The translations under genes and the position numbers were made by a program. From Actinomycetes bacterium (lineage in GTDB: Bacteria; Actinomycetota; Acidimicrobiia; Acidimicrobiales; Bog-793), in assembly GCA_021786195.1 (NCBI GenBank), contig JAJYNS010000102.1, positions 1 to 42,900 of the forward strand: DNA of 42,900 bases, written 5' to 3'. Below the pieces are notes generated by a model. It was given only the letters and a program-made list of their open reading frames with translations. It was not told where the DNA came from and made no database searches. Below, piece by piece: positions 36,684 to 42,900 of this stretch; within the stretch, counting starts at the first letter, position 1, and each line of letters starts with the position of its first letter.

Positions 36684-38473
36684 ATCTCCTCGGGCGCCTC
36701 GATGCCGAGCAGGTCGAGGCCGAGGGCGAGGACGTCTGCGCTGAGCCGGGCGAGCAGGAGCCGGCTCCGGCGAAGCTCGGCGCTCGGGGCCCTGAGGATT
36801 GGGCTCTTCTCGTAGAAGCCGGTGAACGTCGTCGCGAGGTCGTAGAGGTAGGCGCACAGGCGGCTCGGGGCGCAGGACTCGGCGGTGTCGGTCACGGCCT
36901 CCTCGAAACCGAGGAGCGCGAGGGCGAGCGCCCGGTCGGCCGGGCCTTCGAGCAGGGGCGGGGCCGCCGGACCTCCGGGTCTGTCCTGCAGCCCGTCCGC
37001 GGCGGCTCGGCGGAACACCGAGCGGATCCGGGCGTGGGCGTACTGCAGGTAGGGCGCGGTGTTGCCGTCGAAGGAGAGCATGCGGTCCCAGTCGAAGACG
37101 TAGTCGCGGGTGCGGTCGCTCGACAGGTCCGCGTACTTCACGGCGCCGATGCCAAGGGCTCGGGACAGGTGGGCATCGACCGCTCTCGCACCGGCCGCCT
37201 GGGGCGCCCCGCCGAGCCCGGGGCCCCCGGTCGGGGCCAGGACCTCGGGGCGGGCGCGCTCGGCGATGGCCGACCGGGCGCGCTCGACCGCCTCGTCGAG
37301 CAGGTCCACGAGCTTGACGGTCGCTCCCGCCCGGCTGCGAAGCATCTTGTGGTCGGCGCCGAGCACGCTGCCGAACGCGACGTGCACCGCCTCGACGCCT
37401 TCGGGCAGCCAGCCGGCCATGCGGGCGACGGCGAAGCACATCTCGAGGTGTTGCGCCTGAGGGCTGCCGACGACGTAGAGGATGCGCCTCGCGCCGAGGC
37501 GCTCGATTCGGTCGCGAATGCAGGCGAGGTCCGTGGCCGCGTAGCCGAAGCCCCCGTCGGACTTCTGCACGATGAGCGGCAGGGGCTCCCCTTCGCGGTT
37601 GGTGAACCCTGGAGGGAACACGCAGCGAGCCCCCTCGCTGTCCCGGAGCAGCCCGAGCGCGTCGAGGTCGTCGACCACGCCTTGGAGCATGGGGTTGTAG
37701 AAGCTCTCCCCGACGATGTCGTCCGGGGTGAGCAGCACCCCGAGCTTCGCGTAGACCTCGTCGAAGTAGCGGGTGCTCTCGGCGACGAGCAGCCGCCAGA
37801 GCCTCCTCGTCTCCTCGTCGCCCGACTGCAGCAGGACGACCCTGCGACGGCTGCGCGCGCGGAAGGCCTCGTCGGCGTCGAAGGAGGCTCTTGCGGCCCG
37901 GTAGAAGCGGTCGAGGTCGCCCACGGAGAGCTCGTCGGCGGCCTCGTGCTCCCCGACGTCGAGCAGGTGCTCGATGAGCATCCCGAACGGCGTCCCCCAG
38001 TCGCCGACGTGGTTCTCCCGCAGCACCTCGTCGCCGAGGAAGGCGAGCACCCGGCACAGCGCGTCGCCGATGATCGTGGAGCGGAGATGGCCGACGTGCA
38101 TCTCCTTCGCGACGTTCGGTGCCGAGTAGTCGACGACGGTGCGAGCCGGGTCCGCCCGGGTCGCGACGCCGAGCCGCTCGTCGCCGGCCATCGAGGCGAC
38201 CGACCCGGCGAGGAAGGCGTCGGACAACCAGAGGTTGACGAAGCCCGGGCCGCTCACCTCGACCCGCTCGCAGAGGTCGTCGAGCGAAGCTGAGCCGACG
38301 ATCTCGCAAGCGAGCTCTCGCGGGTCGCGCCCGAGCCGCTTGGCGAGGGGGAGCGCGCCGTTCGCCTGGTAGTCGGCGTGGGCCGACGGACGGACGAGGG
38401 GATCGGCGTCCGGCTCGAAGGTCGAGAAGGCGGCTTCGAGCCGCGTCTGCAGAGCCACCCTGGCGCCGGCCAC
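36680..38473 (-). CDS. argS: Arginyl-tRNA synthetase
   Basis: A 597-residue class I synthetase. An N-terminal tRNA-binding domain (residues about 1-110) precedes DYSAPNVAKEMHVGHLRSTIIGD with HVGH as the HIGH motif, YAATDLACIRDRI and HKMLRSRAG in place of KMSKS, as in many ArgRS. The DALR anticodon-binding domain is at the C-terminus. It charges tRNA-Arg. GTG at 38473. It heads the coupled argS-moaC-mobA run; an essential translation gene driving Moco genes means they are likely always on. Confidence 0.96.
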   Translation of the reverse strand: MAGARVALQTRLEAAFSTFEPDADPLVRPSAHADYQANGALPLAKRLGRDPRELACEIVGSASLDDLCERVEVSGPGFVNLWLSDAFLAGSVASMAGDERLGVATRADPARTVVDYSAPNVAKEMHVGHLRSTIIGDALCRVLAFLGDEVLRENHVGDWGTPFGMLIEHLLDVGEHEAADELSVGDLDRFYRAARASFDADEAFRARSRRRVVLLQSGDEETRRLWRLLVAESTRYFDEVYAKLGVLLTPDDIVGESFYNPMLQGVVDDLDALGLLRDSEGARCVFPPGFTNREGEPLPLIVQKSDGGFGYAATDLACIRDRIERLGARRILYVVGSPQAQHLEMCFAVARMAGWLPEGVEAVHVAFGSVLGADHKMLRSRAGATVKLVDLLDEAVERARSAIAERARPEVLAPTGGPGLGGAPQAAGARAVDAHLSRALGIGAVKYADLSSDRTRDYVFDWDRMLSFDGNTAPYLQYAHARIRSVFRRAAADGLQDRPGGPAAPPLLEGPADRALALALLGFEEAVTDTAESCAPSRLCAYLYDLATTFTGFYEKSPILRAPSAELRRSRLLLARLSADVLALGLDLLGIEAPEEM

Positions 38474-38521
38474 GGTTCCATCTTCGCAGCCGAGCCACCC
38501 CGGCGTGAACGACGAGCCCGC

Positions 38522-39361
38522 TCAGCGCAACAGGCGGCTCAGCCGACGGTCCGCGAGCACGCGCCCTCCGGTCTGGCAGCGGCTGCAGTAGTCGATCTCG
38601 TAGGTCGAGAAGGACACCGAGGCGATGGGCGTGCCGCAGCGGGGGCAGGGCTCGCCCTTGCGGTTGTGCACGGCGAAGCGGTCGCCGAGGCTCGCCGCCG
38701 ACAGCCCGCCGGTCCTGCGCCGCTCGCGCGCCAGTGCCTCGGCGAGAACCTCGCGCACGCTCGAGACGAGGCGGTCGCGCTCGCCCGCGTCGAGCCTCCC
38801 CGGCGTCGCGAAGGGCGACAGCCCGGCTCGGTTCAGCACGTCGTCGGTGTGGCCCCTCCCGAGCCCGGCGACGACCCGCTGGTCGCGAAGCCAGGTGTGG
38901 AGCCGCTCCTTGCCCGCGGCTCGCATGACGAGCTCGGCGAAGGCCTGCGACCCCGCCTCGGGACCGAGGGCCGCGAGCGGCCCGTCCTCGCCCGGCGCGA
39001 GGACCCACCAGCCGGCCTTTCGCTCCCTGCCGTGCTCCCGGACGAGCAGGGCGACGCCGCCGGAGAGGCCGAGGCGGAAGAGCCCGCCCTTGGGCCTTGT
39101 CGAGCGCGGCGGCGACTCGAGGTCGAGGCGGCCCGCCTGGCCGAGATGGACGAGGAGGCGGAGGCCGTCCTCGACCTCGATCACCAGGAACTTCCCCCGG
39201 CGGCCGACCCGGGCCACCGTCTTGGCGACGAGCTCCTCGGGCCGGGGCGCGACCGTCTTCAGGCCCGAGAAGGAGAGCGCAACGACGCGCTCGACCCTGT
39301 CGCCGACGAGCACCGGGGCGAGCCGCTCGGCGAGCGCCTGGACCTCCGGTAGCTCCGGCAC
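38522..39361 (-). CDS. Fpg/Nei family DNA glycosylase
   Basis: A 279-residue Fpg/Nei (MutM-like) glycosylase. It starts Val/Met-Pro-Glu-Leu-Pro-Glu-Val with catalytic Pro2 and Glu3. LLVHLGQAGRLDL matches the HxGMxGxL region with Gln for Met. GLGRGHTDDVLNRAGLSP is the helix-two-turn-helix, and CPRCGTPIASVSFSTYEIDYCSRC is a zinc finger. It removes oxidised bases and nicks the strand. GTG at 39361 is fixed by Pro2. The His-Leu-Gly-Gln pattern suggests a Nei-like or actinobacterial variant rather than strict Fpg. It is divergent from the Dyp peroxidase by 23 bases. Confidence 0.88.
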   Translation of the reverse strand: MPELPEVQALAERLAPVLVGDRVERVVALSFSGLKTVAPRPEELVAKTVARVGRRGKFLVIEVEDGLRLLVHLGQAGRLDLESPPRSTRPKGGLFRLGLSGGVALLVREHGRERKAGWWVLAPGEDGPLAALGPEAGSQAFAELVMRAAGKERLHTWLRDQRVVAGLGRGHTDDVLNRAGLSPFATPGRLDAGERDRLVSSVREVLAEALARERRRTGGLSAASLGDRFAVHNRKGEPCPRCGTPIASVSFSTYEIDYCSRCQTGGRVLADRRLSRLLR

Positions 39362-39384
39362 CGGCGTCAAGGTACCGTGGGACC

Positions 39385-40347
39385 GTGCCAGAGGAGGACG
39401 CGGCGCGCCGGGCGACCCCTCAGGACGTCTGCGCCCCGCTGACTCGATCGGCGATCTTCCTCGTCCTCGACGTCTCACCCGGCGGCGAGGCGGCGGCCCG
39501 GGACCTGCTCGCCGGCCTCGCCGGCCTGGTGAGGTCCGTCGGCTTCAGGTCGCCCGCAGCCCGGCTGAGCTGCGTCGCCGGGATCGGCGCATCGGCCTGG
39601 CCGAGGCTGTTCGCCGGGCCCCAGCCCGCCGAGCTGCACCCCTTCGAGGAGGTCGTCGGCAGGCGCCACCGAGCGGTCTCGACGCCGGGCGACCTCCTCT
39701 TCCACGTCCGGGGCGAGGAAATGGACGTCTGCTTCGAGCTCGCCTCCCTCGTCGTGGCCGGGCTCGAGGGCTCGGCGGCGGTCGTCGACGAGGTCCACGG
39801 CTTCCGGTACTTCGACGAGCGGGACCTTCTCGGCTTCGTCGACGGGACGGAGAACCCGACGGGCGCTGCGGCGCTCGAGGCCGCCCTGGTCGGCGCCGAG
39901 GACGCACCCTTCGCCGGAGGGAGCTACGTCCTCGTGCAGAAGTACCTCCACGACCTCTCGGCGTGGAACGCAATCCCCGTCGAGGAGCAGGAGCGTGCCG
40001 TCGGGCGGACCAAGCTCTCGAACGTCGAGCTCGGCGAGGGGGCCAAGCCCGCCGACTCCCACGTGGCGCTCAACACCCTCGCCGACGTCGACGGCCGCCC
40101 GGCCCAGATCGTCCGGGCGAACATGCCCTTCGGCCGGCTCGGCTCCGGCGAGCTCGGGACCTATTTCATCGGCTACTGCAGGACGCCGAGGGTGCTCGAG
40201 GAGATGATCGCGAACATGTTCCGCGGTCGGCCCGAGGGCAGCTCGGACCGCATCCTCGACTACTCGAGGCCGGTGACCGGCACGCTGTTCTTCGCCCCCT
40301 CGGTGGACCTGCTCGAGGACCTGCCGCCGCCCCCCGCCAGGGGCTGA
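39385..40347 (+). CDS. Dyp-type heme peroxidase
   Basis: A 320-residue dye-decolorizing peroxidase. GFVDGTENP (150-158) holds the catalytic Asp153, His226 (ADSHVALN) is the heme ligand, and Arg244 (IVRANMPFG) is the distal arginine. No twin-arginine signal is visible, so it is cytoplasmic or in an encapsulin, although no encapsulin gene is adjacent. It reduces H2O2 with an unknown donor. GTG at 39385 is chosen with GAGG-rich bases after it rather than before, so the start is less certain. It shares a 23-base promoter space with the glycosylase. Confidence 0.9.
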   Translation: MPEEDAARRATPQDVCAPLTRSAIFLVLDVSPGGEAAARDLLAGLAGLVRSVGFRSPAARLSCVAGIGASAWPRLFAGPQPAELHPFEEVVGRRHRAVSTPGDLLFHVRGEEMDVCFELASLVVAGLEGSAAVVDEVHGFRYFDERDLLGFVDGTENPTGAAALEAALVGAEDAPFAGGSYVLVQKYLHDLSAWNAIPVEEQERAVGRTKLSNVELGEGAKPADSHVALNTLADVDGRPAQIVRANMPFGRLGSGELGTYFIGYCRTPRVLEEMIANMFRGRPEGSSDRILDYSRPVTGTLFFAPSVDLLEDLPPPPARG

Positions 40348-40385
40348 CAGCCGGCCCCGGCGCCACCTGGCGGGCGCGCCCAACC

Positions 40386-40406
40386 CGGCCCCGAGCCCCG
40401 GGGCCG
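40386..40406. terminator. Bidirectional hairpin between convergent peroxidase and rhodanese genes
   Basis: CGGCCCCG (40386-40393), a 5-base loop and CGGGGCCG (40399-40406) make a perfect 8-bp stem. A second GCCGGC stem with a 5-base loop follows at 40412-40428. Both lie in the 98-base convergent gap. Confidence 0.5.
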
Positions 40407-40445
40407 CCCGAGCCGGCCTCGTGCCGGCGCCCTGGCGGGCTGGGA

Positions 40446-41627
40446 CTACGCCGAGCAGCGGTTGGGACCGGCCTCGAGGCGGTGGACCGCCTCGGGCGAG
40501 ATGGCCGAGCGCCCCATGTTCGTCTTGATGATCTCGACGTAGTGCGGTGGCTTGTCGATCACCCGCGAGCAGGCCCACTCGACGAAGCCCTCCCGAGAGA
40601 GCGCGAGCGGCGGGAGGGCGGTGCGCAGCTCCCCGAGAGAGGCGCCGACCGGCACGTCGGGGAGGACGTCGACGGACTCGCCGTAGTGGGCGGGCAGCAC
40701 CTGGACGCTGTCGTCCAGCACGAGCACCTTCTCGTGCAACGAGCTGTGGAGGCTCCGGGCGAACTCCTCGGCCCGCTCGGCCAGGTCGGGACGTCCCACC
40801 CCGTCGACGAACAGCGTGTCGCCGCTCAGCATCGCGTCGGGGCCGACGAAGTAGATCGTCGAGCCCTCCGTGTGGCCGGGCGTGTGGAGGACCGCGACGG
40901 ACATCTCGGCACCGCCGGGAAGGGGGAACGACTCCCCGTCGGCGAGCGGGAGGTAGTCGAACTCGAAGTGATCGGCGGGGTTGAGGTGCAAGCTGGCGCC
41001 CGTCCGAGCGCTCAGCTCCCTCGCACCCGAGAGGTGGTCGGCGTGCAGGTGCGTGTCGAAGACCCGAGTGATGCGCCATCCGAGGGCCGAGCCCAGGCGG
41101 GTGTAGACCTCGACCTCGACGGAGGGGTCGACCACGAAGGCCTCGTCGCCGGCCGCGACGACGTAGGAGAGGCATCCCTTGGCACGGCGGCGGACCTGGA
41201 TGACGGTCGCGCCGCCCGCCTCGAAGCTCGCCGTGTCGTAGACGCGGCCCCACGCGGCCATGCCGCCTGCGAGGTTGCGCGCGTCTCGCCCCATCGAGCG
41301 CAGGAACCGAGTCGCCCGCCACGAGCGCTGGCCGCTCGCGCAGATGACCACCACCGTCCGGTCGTCCGGGAGCTCTCGCCACCGATCGGCGAGCTCGCCC
41401 AGGGGGATGTTGAGGATGCGGGGGATCGACCAGGTGGCGACCTCGTCGGGCTCGCGCACGTCGAGCAGGACCGGCTCCTCGGAGGTGCCGAGCACGCGAG
41501 CCAGCTCGGCCGCACCGAGCTCTTGGCATGACGGGTCGACCGACGCCCCTGCCTCCGGCGGGCTGCCCCCGGCCAGGCGGCGGCTCGGCGCCTCAGGGCG
41601 CGGCGGCTCGGACCTCACAGCTGCCAT
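40446..41627 (-). CDS. Rhodanese/metallo-beta-lactamase fusion, persulfide dioxygenase-like
   Basis: A 393-residue two-domain protein. Residues 35-135 are a rhodanese with active-site Cys96 (VVICASGQRS). Residues 140-330 are a metallo-beta-lactamase with THLHADH (192-198), HTPGHTEGST and LSGDTLFVDGVGR, as in ETHE1-like persulfide dioxygenases. In those enzymes the iron centre oxidises glutathione or mycothiol persulfide to sulfite, and rhodanese moves the sulfur. The order is rhodanese first, opposite to CstB-type fusions. ATG at 41627 follows GAGGAGGAG. A CsoR/CstR-like repeat lies 26 bases upstream. Exact thiol substrate is inferred. Confidence 0.87.
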   Translation of the reverse strand: MAAVRSEPPRPEAPSRRLAGGSPPEAGASVDPSCQELGAAELARVLGTSEEPVLLDVREPDEVATWSIPRILNIPLGELADRWRELPDDRTVVVICASGQRSWRATRFLRSMGRDARNLAGGMAAWGRVYDTASFEAGGATVIQVRRRAKGCLSYVVAAGDEAFVVDPSVEVEVYTRLGSALGWRITRVFDTHLHADHLSGARELSARTGASLHLNPADHFEFDYLPLADGESFPLPGGAEMSVAVLHTPGHTEGSTIYFVGPDAMLSGDTLFVDGVGRPDLAERAEEFARSLHSSLHEKVLVLDDSVQVLPAHYGESVDVLPDVPVGASLGELRTALPPLALSREGFVEWACSRVIDKPPHYVEIIKTNMGRSAISPEAVHRLEAGPNRCSA

Positions 41628-41653
41628 CGTGCTCCTCCTCGACAGGGCCTGCT

Positions 41654-41669
41654 ATACCTTATGGGGTAT
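41654..41669 (-). promoter_or_regulatory. CsoR/CstR-like operator before the rhodanese/MBL gene
   Basis: ATACCT-TATG-GGGTAT, a 6-4-6 imperfect inverted repeat (one mismatch). It is the same layout as the perfect copy at 41761-41776. A TATAGC -10-like sequence on the minus strand overlaps it, so a bound repressor would block the gene. Confidence 0.62.
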
Positions 41670-41760
41670 TTGAGCACCACCGCCAGCCGATGCCGACCGC
41701 CGCCAACCGTTGCGAACGGGCCCGGTGGCTTGGCCCGTGTGTAGGCGGCACCGGCGGGGA

Positions 41761-41776
41761 ATACCCACTAGGGTAT
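41761..41776 (+). promoter_or_regulatory. CsoR/CstR-like operator before the thioredoxin gene
   Basis: ATACCC-ACTA-GGGTAT, a perfect 6-4-6 inverted repeat, 82 bases before the thioredoxin GTG. The ATACCC/GGGTAT form matches known sites of the CsoR family, including copper-sensing CsoR and persulfide-sensing CstR. No such regulator gene is in the window. Confidence 0.7.
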
Positions 41777-41857
41777 GAGTGTTCGAAGGTCCGAGGCAGT
41801 TGGCTCGGTGGTCCCGGCGCAGACGTGGTGCCGGCATGAGACGGAGGTGGGCTCGAC

Positions 41858-42259
41858 GTGGCGACCGTGAAGCTCGGTCAGGGCAACTTCGACGAGGTGG
41901 TGAGCTCGAACGGCATCGTGCTCGTGGACTTCTGGGCGTCCTGGTGCGGTCCGTGCCGCATGTTCGCACCCGTGTTCGAGGCTGCGTCGGAGGAGCACCC
42001 GGACGTGGTGTTCGGCAAGGTCGACACCGAGGCCGAGCAGCAGCTCGCGGCGAGCTTCGGGATCATGTCGATCCCCACGCTCATGGTCTTCCGGGACCAG
42101 GTGCTGCTCTACGCGCAGCCGGGCGCGCTCCCCGGGGCGGTGCTCGAGGAGCTCATCACGAAGGTGAAGGAGCTCGACATGGACGAGGTGCGGCGCCAGA
42201 TCGAGGCGCACAGCGGCGACAAGGCGCACGCCGAGGACGAGGCAGCCGTCGCCGGCTGA
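41858..42259 (+). CDS. Thioredoxin
   Basis: A 133-residue thioredoxin with the active site WCGPC (29-33), the DFWASWCGPCRMFAPVFE block and the cis-Pro in SIPTLMVF. The first 105 residues are the domain; the Asp/Glu/Ala-rich last 25 residues are an extra tail. It reduces disulfides and, given the operator shared with the rhodanese/MBL gene, could reduce protein or small-thiol persulfides. The GTG at 41858 follows GGAGGT at 11 bases. Confidence 0.95.
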   Translation: MATVKLGQGNFDEVVSSNGIVLVDFWASWCGPCRMFAPVFEAASEEHPDVVFGKVDTEAEQQLAASFGIMSIPTLMVFRDQVLLYAQPGALPGAVLEELITKVKELDMDEVRRQIEAHSGDKAHAEDEAAVAG

Positions 42260-42363
42260 GCACCTCGGCGCAGGTGAAGCCCGAGTGGCGCCCATGTGAC
42301 CTTAGGCCCTAGAGCGCCCGGGCGGTGCCGGCCTACGTTGCGGCTGCCCGCGGCTTCGTGCGA

Positions 42364-42382
42364 GCCCGGCGCAGGGCCGGGC
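42364..42382 (+). terminator. Hairpin between thioredoxin and cydA
   Basis: GCCCGGC (42364-42370), 5 bases, GCCGGGC (42376-42382): a perfect 7-bp stem 26 bases before the cydA start. Without a T-run it could be a terminator for the thioredoxin gene or a leader structure of cydA. Confidence 0.4.
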
Positions 42383-42407
42383 GCACGTGCCGAGAGGTGG
42401 GGCCGAC

Positions 42408-42900
42408 ATGACGCTCGAGCTGGCGAGGTGGCAGTTCGCCGTCGTCACGGTGTTCCACTTCTTCTTCGTCCCGGTGACGATCGGCCTCGGCTTCCTCGTC
42501 GCCGTGATGCAGACGCTCGGCCTCCGCCGCCGTGACCTCGAGTGGGACCGGCTGAGCCGCTACTTCGGCCGGCTGTTCCTCGTCAACCTCGCCGTTGGGG
42601 TCGTGACGGGCATCGTCCTCGAGTTCCAGTTCGGGCTGAACTGGTCGGCGTACTCGGTCTTCGTCGGCAACATCTTCGGCGCCCCGCTCGCCATCGAGGG
42701 CCTGCTCGCCTTTTTCCTCGAGTCGACGTTCGTCGGGCTGTGGATGTTCGGGCGGGGCAAGCTCTCGCCCCGTGTGCACCTCGCGACGATCTGGCTGACG
42801 AGCCTCGGCACGATCCTCTCCGCCCTGTTCATCCTCGCGGCCAACGCCTGGATGCAGCACCCCGTCGGCTACAAGGTGGTCCACGGCCAGGCCGTCCTCA
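42408..42900 (+). CDS. cydA: Cytochrome bd oxidase subunit I (partial, N-terminal)
   Basis: The frame runs off the right edge after 164 codons. It begins LELARWQFAVVTVFHFFFVP, with the family's His in VFHFFF as the heme ligand, and continues through VNLAVGVVTGIVLEFQFGLNW, APLAIEGLLAFFLESTFVGLW (Glu-rich helix) and ILAANAWMQHPVGY, all typical of CydA. It oxidises quinol and reduces O2 in the membrane. The ATG at 42408 lies after GAGAGGTGGGG, 8-14 bases upstream. cydB should follow outside the window. Confidence 0.95.
   Translation, partial: MTLELARWQFAVVTVFHFFFVPVTIGLGFLVAVMQTLGLRRRDLEWDRLSRYFGRLFLVNLAVGVVTGIVLEFQFGLNWSAYSVFVGNIFGAPLAIEGLLAFFLESTFVGLWMFGRGKLSPRVHLATIWLTSLGTILSALFILAANAWMQHPVGYKVVHGQAVL

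Noticed and set aside
36156-41531. Very long open frames (950-968 codons) over argS, the glycosylase and the peroxidase
   Set aside because: They share frames with or oppose genes that have full catalytic motifs; low-complexity Arg/Pro/Gly translations show they are GC artefacts.

Overview
The window comes from a very GC-rich chromosome whose gene content is actinobacterial: a DUF3263 protein, a mycothiol-type maleylpyruvate-isomerase-fold protein, glucosyl-3-phosphoglycerate synthase, a CIRCE-controlled groEL ending in Gly-Gly-Met, frequent GTG starts, and GTGA/ATGA overlaps between neighbouring genes. A coproheme decarboxylase with Firmicutes-type active-site residues suggests a deep-branching class such as Acidimicrobiia; this placement is inference. 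No rRNA, tRNA, CRISPR array or intact insertion sequence was seen.

Layout. 1-2.1 kb: an MFS transporter cut by the window edge, a GNAT acetyltransferase, a PAC2-family protein and a tiny Cys-containing protein. 2.2-4.0 kb: coproheme decarboxylase, LarE and a stand-alone NIL domain in one translationally coupled operon. 4.1-7.1 kb: groEL with a CIRCE operator, and an MFS exporter. 7.1-12.1 kb: threonine synthase and a MoaD-like sulfur carrier behind a SAM-I riboswitch, then glucosyl-3-phosphoglycerate synthase, a GT20 glycosyltransferase, a DUF3263 protein and an OtsB-like phosphatase (compatible solutes). 12.3-17.9 kb: CcdA-like protein, aconitase, MarR regulator, YceI protein, and an ABC ATPase.

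17.9-27.0 kb is a potassium module. The kdp operon encodes a 27-residue membrane peptide, KdpF, KdpA, KdpB and KdpC on the minus strand. The sensor is split: the KdpD N-terminal/Usp half is one gene, the DUF4118-GAF-kinase half is another on the opposite strand next to kdpE, and a cation/Ca antiporter gene lies between them. 27.2-28.9 kb: an aldo/keto reductase and a mycothiol-type protein.

29.0-36.7 kb is a molybdenum-cofactor cluster (moaB, moaD, moaA, moeA, moaE, then mobA and moaC). It is interrupted at 32.9-35.4 kb by a lower-GC, oppositely oriented three-gene cassette: a TIGR04255-family protein, a helix-turn-helix protein with a hydrophobic segment, and an unrecognised protein with a Gln-Thr-Cys-Asp-Leu motif. 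This cassette is the best candidate for an undescribed system. 36.7-40.3 kb: argS, a Fpg/Nei glycosylase and a Dyp-type peroxidase. 40.4-42.9 kb: a rhodanese/metallo-beta-lactamase protein (persulfide dioxygenase-like) and thioredoxin, divergent and each preceded by a CsoR/CstR-like inverted repeat, then the start of cydA.

The other main regulatory finding is the SAM riboswitch on thrC-moaD. It raises the possibility that this pair makes homocysteine through a protein thiocarboxylate rather than threonine alone.
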